Assembly (NCBI GenBank): GCA_949825025.1
Contig: OX463778.1
Span: 16,454,171 to 16,518,170, forward strand
Direction: 5' to 3'
From: Siphlonurus alternatus
Lineage: Eukaryota > Arthropoda > Insecta > Ephemeroptera > Siphlonuridae
DNA length: 64,000 nt
Shown: piece by piece, positions 59,161 to 64,000 of the stretch
Numbering within the stretch: position 1 is the stretch's first letter
Layout of the letters: every line of letters begins with the position of its first letter
Program-made: the position numbers and the translations under genes
Notes under the pieces: model-generated
What the model was told of the DNA's origin: nothing
Database searches by the model: none
Seen by the model: only the letters and a program-made list of their open reading frames with translations

Positions 59161-59769
59161 AAGCACGCGTCGAGGTCCATTCAAGCCACTCCCCACTATC
59201 TTACTAGATCGCCCGCCCCCGCTTCAGCAAATCTTGTGTCTACCCGCTAATGACTTTGGAGCCGCCTTACACTCACTAATTGTAGTGACGCTTGTTTAAT
59301 GATAAACTAAGTACAATTAATGGAGGCTTCAAGTGATGCGCTTTCGCTGCGCAACTGTTTGTCACTAAGGTCCATCTTGCACTTGAAAATGAAGCAAAGT
59401 GTTTTTTTTTACTTTTATCGGTTATAAATCAAGTAAAAAATCTAAATCTTGAATTATCTACTTTATTTTTCAGTTTGGACCAAAGTTCCGTAAAGGAATT
59501 ATCCCTGAAAAATCTTATTCTTGGTGAAAAAACGAATTCACGTTTTTTTTGCATAGGTTTGGTATAGCGGGTGGGATCACCGAAAAATCAGCTGACTTGA
59601 AGCCTCTATCGATTAAGTTGCTATTAGGAAATTGCAATTTTTATTTTTAGATTTGTAATCTTCATTATTTCACCTTCATTTTTCATTGAAAATTTAATTA
59701 AAAAAATTTAATAATACATTTTAGGTGCGATTCACGAAGCATAAGTTATAATCAAATATATACGAAGTA

Positions 59770-59813
59770 TATACACAATTCATGATTTTTTTTTTTAGGC
59801 ATGGATTTTGTAT

Positions 59814-59847
<34 letters not shown>

Positions 59848-59850
59848 GCT
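59770..59850. repeat. Poly(T) tracts
   Basis: T runs at 59785-59796 and 59818-59844; overlapping poly-Phe and poly-Lys frames are artefacts. Confidence 0.85.
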
Positions 59851-60352
59851 TTGAAAATTTGTACACTGATAGCTGACACTGCTGACAGTACACTGATTAT
59901 TTATGACCCTGGCAGTGAATTTCAAATTAATTTTTTCCAACTCTTCTGGGGGTCTCAAACCTTTAAATTGCACTTCATTTATAGGATTTCCATGTTAGCT
60001 TAAAGATAAATTGATACAAAAATATTATTCAATGGAGATCAACTTTTTATTTAAGGGGTAAATTTCCCTTCTAATTCTATTATGGTGCTATTTTAAAATT
60101 AACCAATATGCAACATTTCATTAAAAAATAAACTCCATGCAACACATATATAATCAATTTAGCTTCTTTTTGATATTGTCATTCAATCGGGTTTTATTTT
60201 TTTATTCCGAGAAGAACTTTTAAGTTTTTTTAAATCATGCAGTTCACATTTACATTACCGGGTATATATAATAATAAGACATTAACAGAGACAACACAGC
60301 TGTGATCCACCTGCTGCCTTTTTAATTTAGTACGTCTATAATTAATACATTC

Positions 60353-60497
60353 AAAGGGGCATTCACAAAGCCTTAAGGCCACATTTAAGGCTCAATAATT
60401 TAAGGCTTGATTTTAGACGTGTTTTTTAGACCCAAAATTTTTGGTCTTAAATTATTGAGCCTTAATTGTGGCCTTAAGGCTTTGTGAATGCCCCTTT
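60353..60497. repeat. 145-bp palindromic MITE
   Basis: AAAGGGGCATTCACAAAGCC at the left and GGCTTTGTGAATGCCCCTTT at the right, with arms of about 60 bp that match closely (GCCTTAAGGCC, TTAAGGCTCAATAATTTAAG). Confidence 0.88.
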
Positions 60498-60859
60498 CAG
60501 TTTCTATATAATATAATTATGCAACATTTATAAGGCTACTTTTTAGATGCACATATAACACCGTAACTTCATTAGTTCTCTAATGCATATAATATATTAT
60601 TAATATATATTTATAATATAATTAAAAAATTTATAATTATTGTTATTTGTTTTACTTTAATTTCCATAATTACATATTGTTCAAATTTCTTTATAAAAAT
60701 TTTGCATGGATTTGTTTGTTTGAGTAAAAGAGGAGACTTATAAATTAATTGATATTTTTATTTAAATGTTTTTCACTATAGGCATCATATATTTTATAAA
60801 TTACAGGGTTGTCGCAAAATGCTTGAAAAATTTAATAAGTGCGGTTTTGAGCATATGCA

Positions 60860-61038
60860 CACAAGCTGTGAAATTCTATATGCGGCGAGCGAATTCGCCA
60901 GGTTGCGGCAGCGAAATCGCGTTAATTGCGATGCTCCTTTTTTTAATCGCCAAATGTTGCCGCCAATGGATGTCACAGCAAGTGCGCATTATTCATGTCG
61001 CGTCGCATGATAAAAATCGCCATGTGAATCCGCCTTGA
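60860..61038. repeat. AAGGCGGATTCA-ended MITE, copy 3, left end lost
   Basis: From ACACAAGCTGTGAAATTCTA to TGAATCCGCCTT it matches the other two copies. The left TIR is missing or replaced. Confidence 0.8.
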
Positions 61039-61080
61039 ATCTGCTTTAAATCGATATAAATCTCTATTTGCGTTAAATAC

Positions 61081-61084
<4 letters not shown>

Positions 61085-61161
<77 letters not shown>
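61085..61161. repeat. (AT)n microsatellite at a SINE tail
   Basis: About 77 bp of TA repeat directly following the 3' end of the minus-strand SINE; probably grew from its tail. Confidence 0.93.
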
Positions 61162-61166
<5 letters not shown>

Positions 61167-61571
61167 ATATTTAAATTTTTAATCAAACCCTAATGGGTAC
61201 TTTTATTTACTAATTACATACTACTTTAAAACCCCGAACCTTCCGAAACCCTAACTTGAGCGTTTCGTGAGCTCTTCCGGAACGGGGGCGGCCACGGCCT
61301 TGCAAATCCATCCCGGCATTTGCCTGCGGCTGAGGGAAACGTGGAAACCTCAACCAGGATGGACGCTACAGCTTTTGTCAATGAACCGGAAGTGCAATGG
61401 TCCAAAGCCAGGGGAACCACATAGCGGAAAAGCGCAACGATTTACCCCTGGGTGGGAAACGTGGTTTTTGTTGAAAATGGTCACCCATCCAACTACTAAC
61501 CACGCGCGGCGTTGCTTGACTTCGGTGATCTGACGAGACCCGGTCAAGCGCACTGCGCCACACCTCATCAT
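61162..61571 (-). mobile_element. 5S rRNA-derived SINE, complete copy
   Basis: Read on the minus strand, the head (61571 to about 61480) is GTGTGGCGCAGTGCGC, CTCGTCAGATCACCGAAGTC, AAGCAACGCCGCGCGTGG and TTAGTAGTTGGATGGGTGAC. This follows the internal promoter half of 5S rRNA (box A, intermediate element, box C). A body of about 220 bp with CCATCCTGGTTGAGGTTTCC comes next, then a tail TTCGGAAGGTTCGGGG...GTACCCATTAGGGTTTG and an (AT)n run. Not a 5S gene, because the 3' third of 5S is replaced by unrelated sequence. Confidence 0.85.
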
Positions 61572-61956
61572 ATAATATATAATATTATCGGGCCAATACC
61601 GGCAACATCATACTGATATATTATAATATTTATAATAAAATCCCTCAATGTCAAATCGTTAAAATTCAAACTTTCAAACTGCTAGTATCCTTAATTATAT
61701 GAAATATAATAATTATATTAATCATATAAAAAGTTATATATATTATAATTATAATTACTTAACGCGATGTAATAATATGCCATGCGCATCGCACACGTAC
61801 ATTGCATATTATGTATTTCAATTTTTAATAAAATATGTTCTTTTAAATTTTAAATGTATTATATTATACGTATATTTTGTTGTAAATATATATATTATAT
61901 CGATCGATAGTATATATAACTTCAACTGCAAGTCACGCTATTTGGGCTATTATCAA

Positions 61957-62330
61957 GCGTGGCGTAGTGCATTGACCGGTTCATCTCGTTAGATCACCGA
62001 AGTCAGACTACGTCGAGCGTGGTTAGTACTTGGATGGGTGACCGTTTCAAGTAAAAATTACGTTGCTCCCTCCCTGGGGTAAATTCATCTCGCTTTCCAC
62101 CCCTGCAGTGCACAGTGATGCACTAGCTTGTGTGTGCCATGGTTCCCCAGGCTTTGGACATTGCTTTGGTCCATTGAAAAAAGTAAAGGTGTCCATCCTG
62201 ACTGAGGTTTTCCACGTTTCCCTCAGTCTCACCTCAGCGAATGCTGGGACGCGTACGTAACAGGCCGTGGTCAACATCCGTTCCCTACCTTAAGGCCTTT
62301 TATCATAATTCATGATAATTCATAATTATT
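61957..62330 (+). mobile_element. 5S rRNA-derived SINE, second copy, facing the first
   Basis: Head CATCTCGTTAGATCACCGAA, GTCGAGCGTGGTTAGTACTT, GGATGGGTGACCG is 5S-like. The body matches the 61.2-61.6 kb copy (CATGGTTCCCCAGGCTTTGG, CCATCCTGACTGAGG, CACGTTTCCCTCAG, GGCCGTGGTCAAC). The tail diverges after CCGTTCC and ends in ATAATTCATGATAATTC repeats. The two complete copies lie head to head, about 390 bp apart. Confidence 0.85.
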
Positions 62331-62334
62331 ATTT

Positions 62335-63362
<1,028 letters not shown>

Positions 63363-64000
63363 TATAATACCTCACCGCGAGCTGTATATATATAGCGTTT
63401 GCTTGGCTTTGTTGTTGTTTACATTCATCAGTAGGTACTGAGAGAGGGAACTGGAATCACTTAATTTATTTCTCCTAATTTAACATATTTTAATTTTTTT
63501 TAACAATAATATATACGTAAGAAATAAATATACATAACTTGAACATATACATTTTTTTTATTTTACCTAGTTTCTTTATCATTACCTTTTGTTGTTCCGT
63601 TTCCCCCTCGTATTCAAAAGTCCGCGGGGAAAGCAATGGCCGGTGATTGGCTGAATTTTTTTAAGAATCTTAGGGTCAATATCAGTGCATAAGTGTCGTA
63701 AAATGGTCATTATTGACGTGAAATTTGGAGTCGATTTACATTTTATTTAATGATTTATTGTATTTTTCACAGATATCATTGGCAAATATTGTATTTTTTT
63801 CCATTTACTTGACATCTCAATCTATCAAATAAAATAATTGTCAAATATATGTACCACGATTGTCATATCGCAGAAAATAAATAGTTTTTGGTATGCTACT
63901 ACCATGTTAAATAGGTGCTTTTTGCCTACATTCTCGTGACGTCATATTTTTGTGACGTATGGTGAAAGACCCGTTATATAATTATGTTTTATATATTTTA
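63363..64000. other. No recognisable gene at the right edge
   Basis: AT-rich. Contains CGTGACGTCATATTTTTGTGACGT near 63936-63959, two direct GTGACGT motifs, but no ORF or repeat boundary that could be supported. Confidence 0.4.

Noticed and set aside
61480..62050. 5S rRNA genes
   Set aside because: Only the internal promoter portion matches 5S; the 3' third is replaced by a body shared between copies, so these are SINEs.

Overview
The window is AT-rich eukaryotic DNA, most likely from an arthropod. The reasons are a spliced gene with long introns and canonical GT-AG sites, arthropod-style non-LTR retrotransposons, many long (GA)n/(CT)n and (AT)n microsatellites, and a dense population of short inverted-repeat elements. 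Insect or crustacean cannot be decided from this sequence alone.

The one host gene that can be reconstructed is a prohormone convertase 1/3 (PC1/3, PCSK1 type) on the minus strand. It runs from a probable 5' UTR exon near 59.1 kb to at least 30.9 kb, with a possible 3' end near 25.3 kb. Twelve coding exons join in frame to give a signal peptide, prodomain, S8 (kexin) protease domain with Asp186, His227, Asn331 and Ser404, and a P domain (636 codons). A thirteenth exon (30924-31048) adds a short C-terminal tail. Sequence details, such as the QDTR motif after QQWYL, Asn rather than Asp at the oxyanion position, and VPWYGERC with SDQ, point to PC1/3 rather than furin or PC2. Unusual points are a long pro/mature linker with two basic cleavage sites and loss of the RRGDL motif in the P domain.

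The left part (1-25 kb) holds no recognised host protein gene. Its main occupant is a complete LINE (7256-12566) with both ORFs open and a 12-13 bp target-site duplication. ORF1 and ORF2 lie in the same frame and are separated by one UAG, with no suitable AUG for ORF2. A GC-rich block at 18.5-18.7 kb ending in a perfect minus-strand splice donor may be the first exon of another gene.

The rest is repeat-derived. There are six copies of a long-TIR palindromic family (5.2, 21.6, 27.2, 33.4, 50.2, 54.7 kb), three copies of an AAGGCGGATTCA-ended family (24.8, 43.8, 60.9 kb), and three copies of a CGTTTACATGA-ended family, each just upstream of a PC1/3 3' splice site. Other repeats are a near-perfect 471-bp foldback next to exon 7, a hAT-type MITE with an exact 8-bp duplication, a 5S rRNA-derived SINE family (22.5, 61.2-61.6, 61.96-62.3 kb), one or two tRNA-like SINE heads, and two decayed LINE 3' ends (31.2-31.7 and 62.3-63.4 kb). 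These elements fill much of the PC1/3 introns and several sit close to its splice sites.
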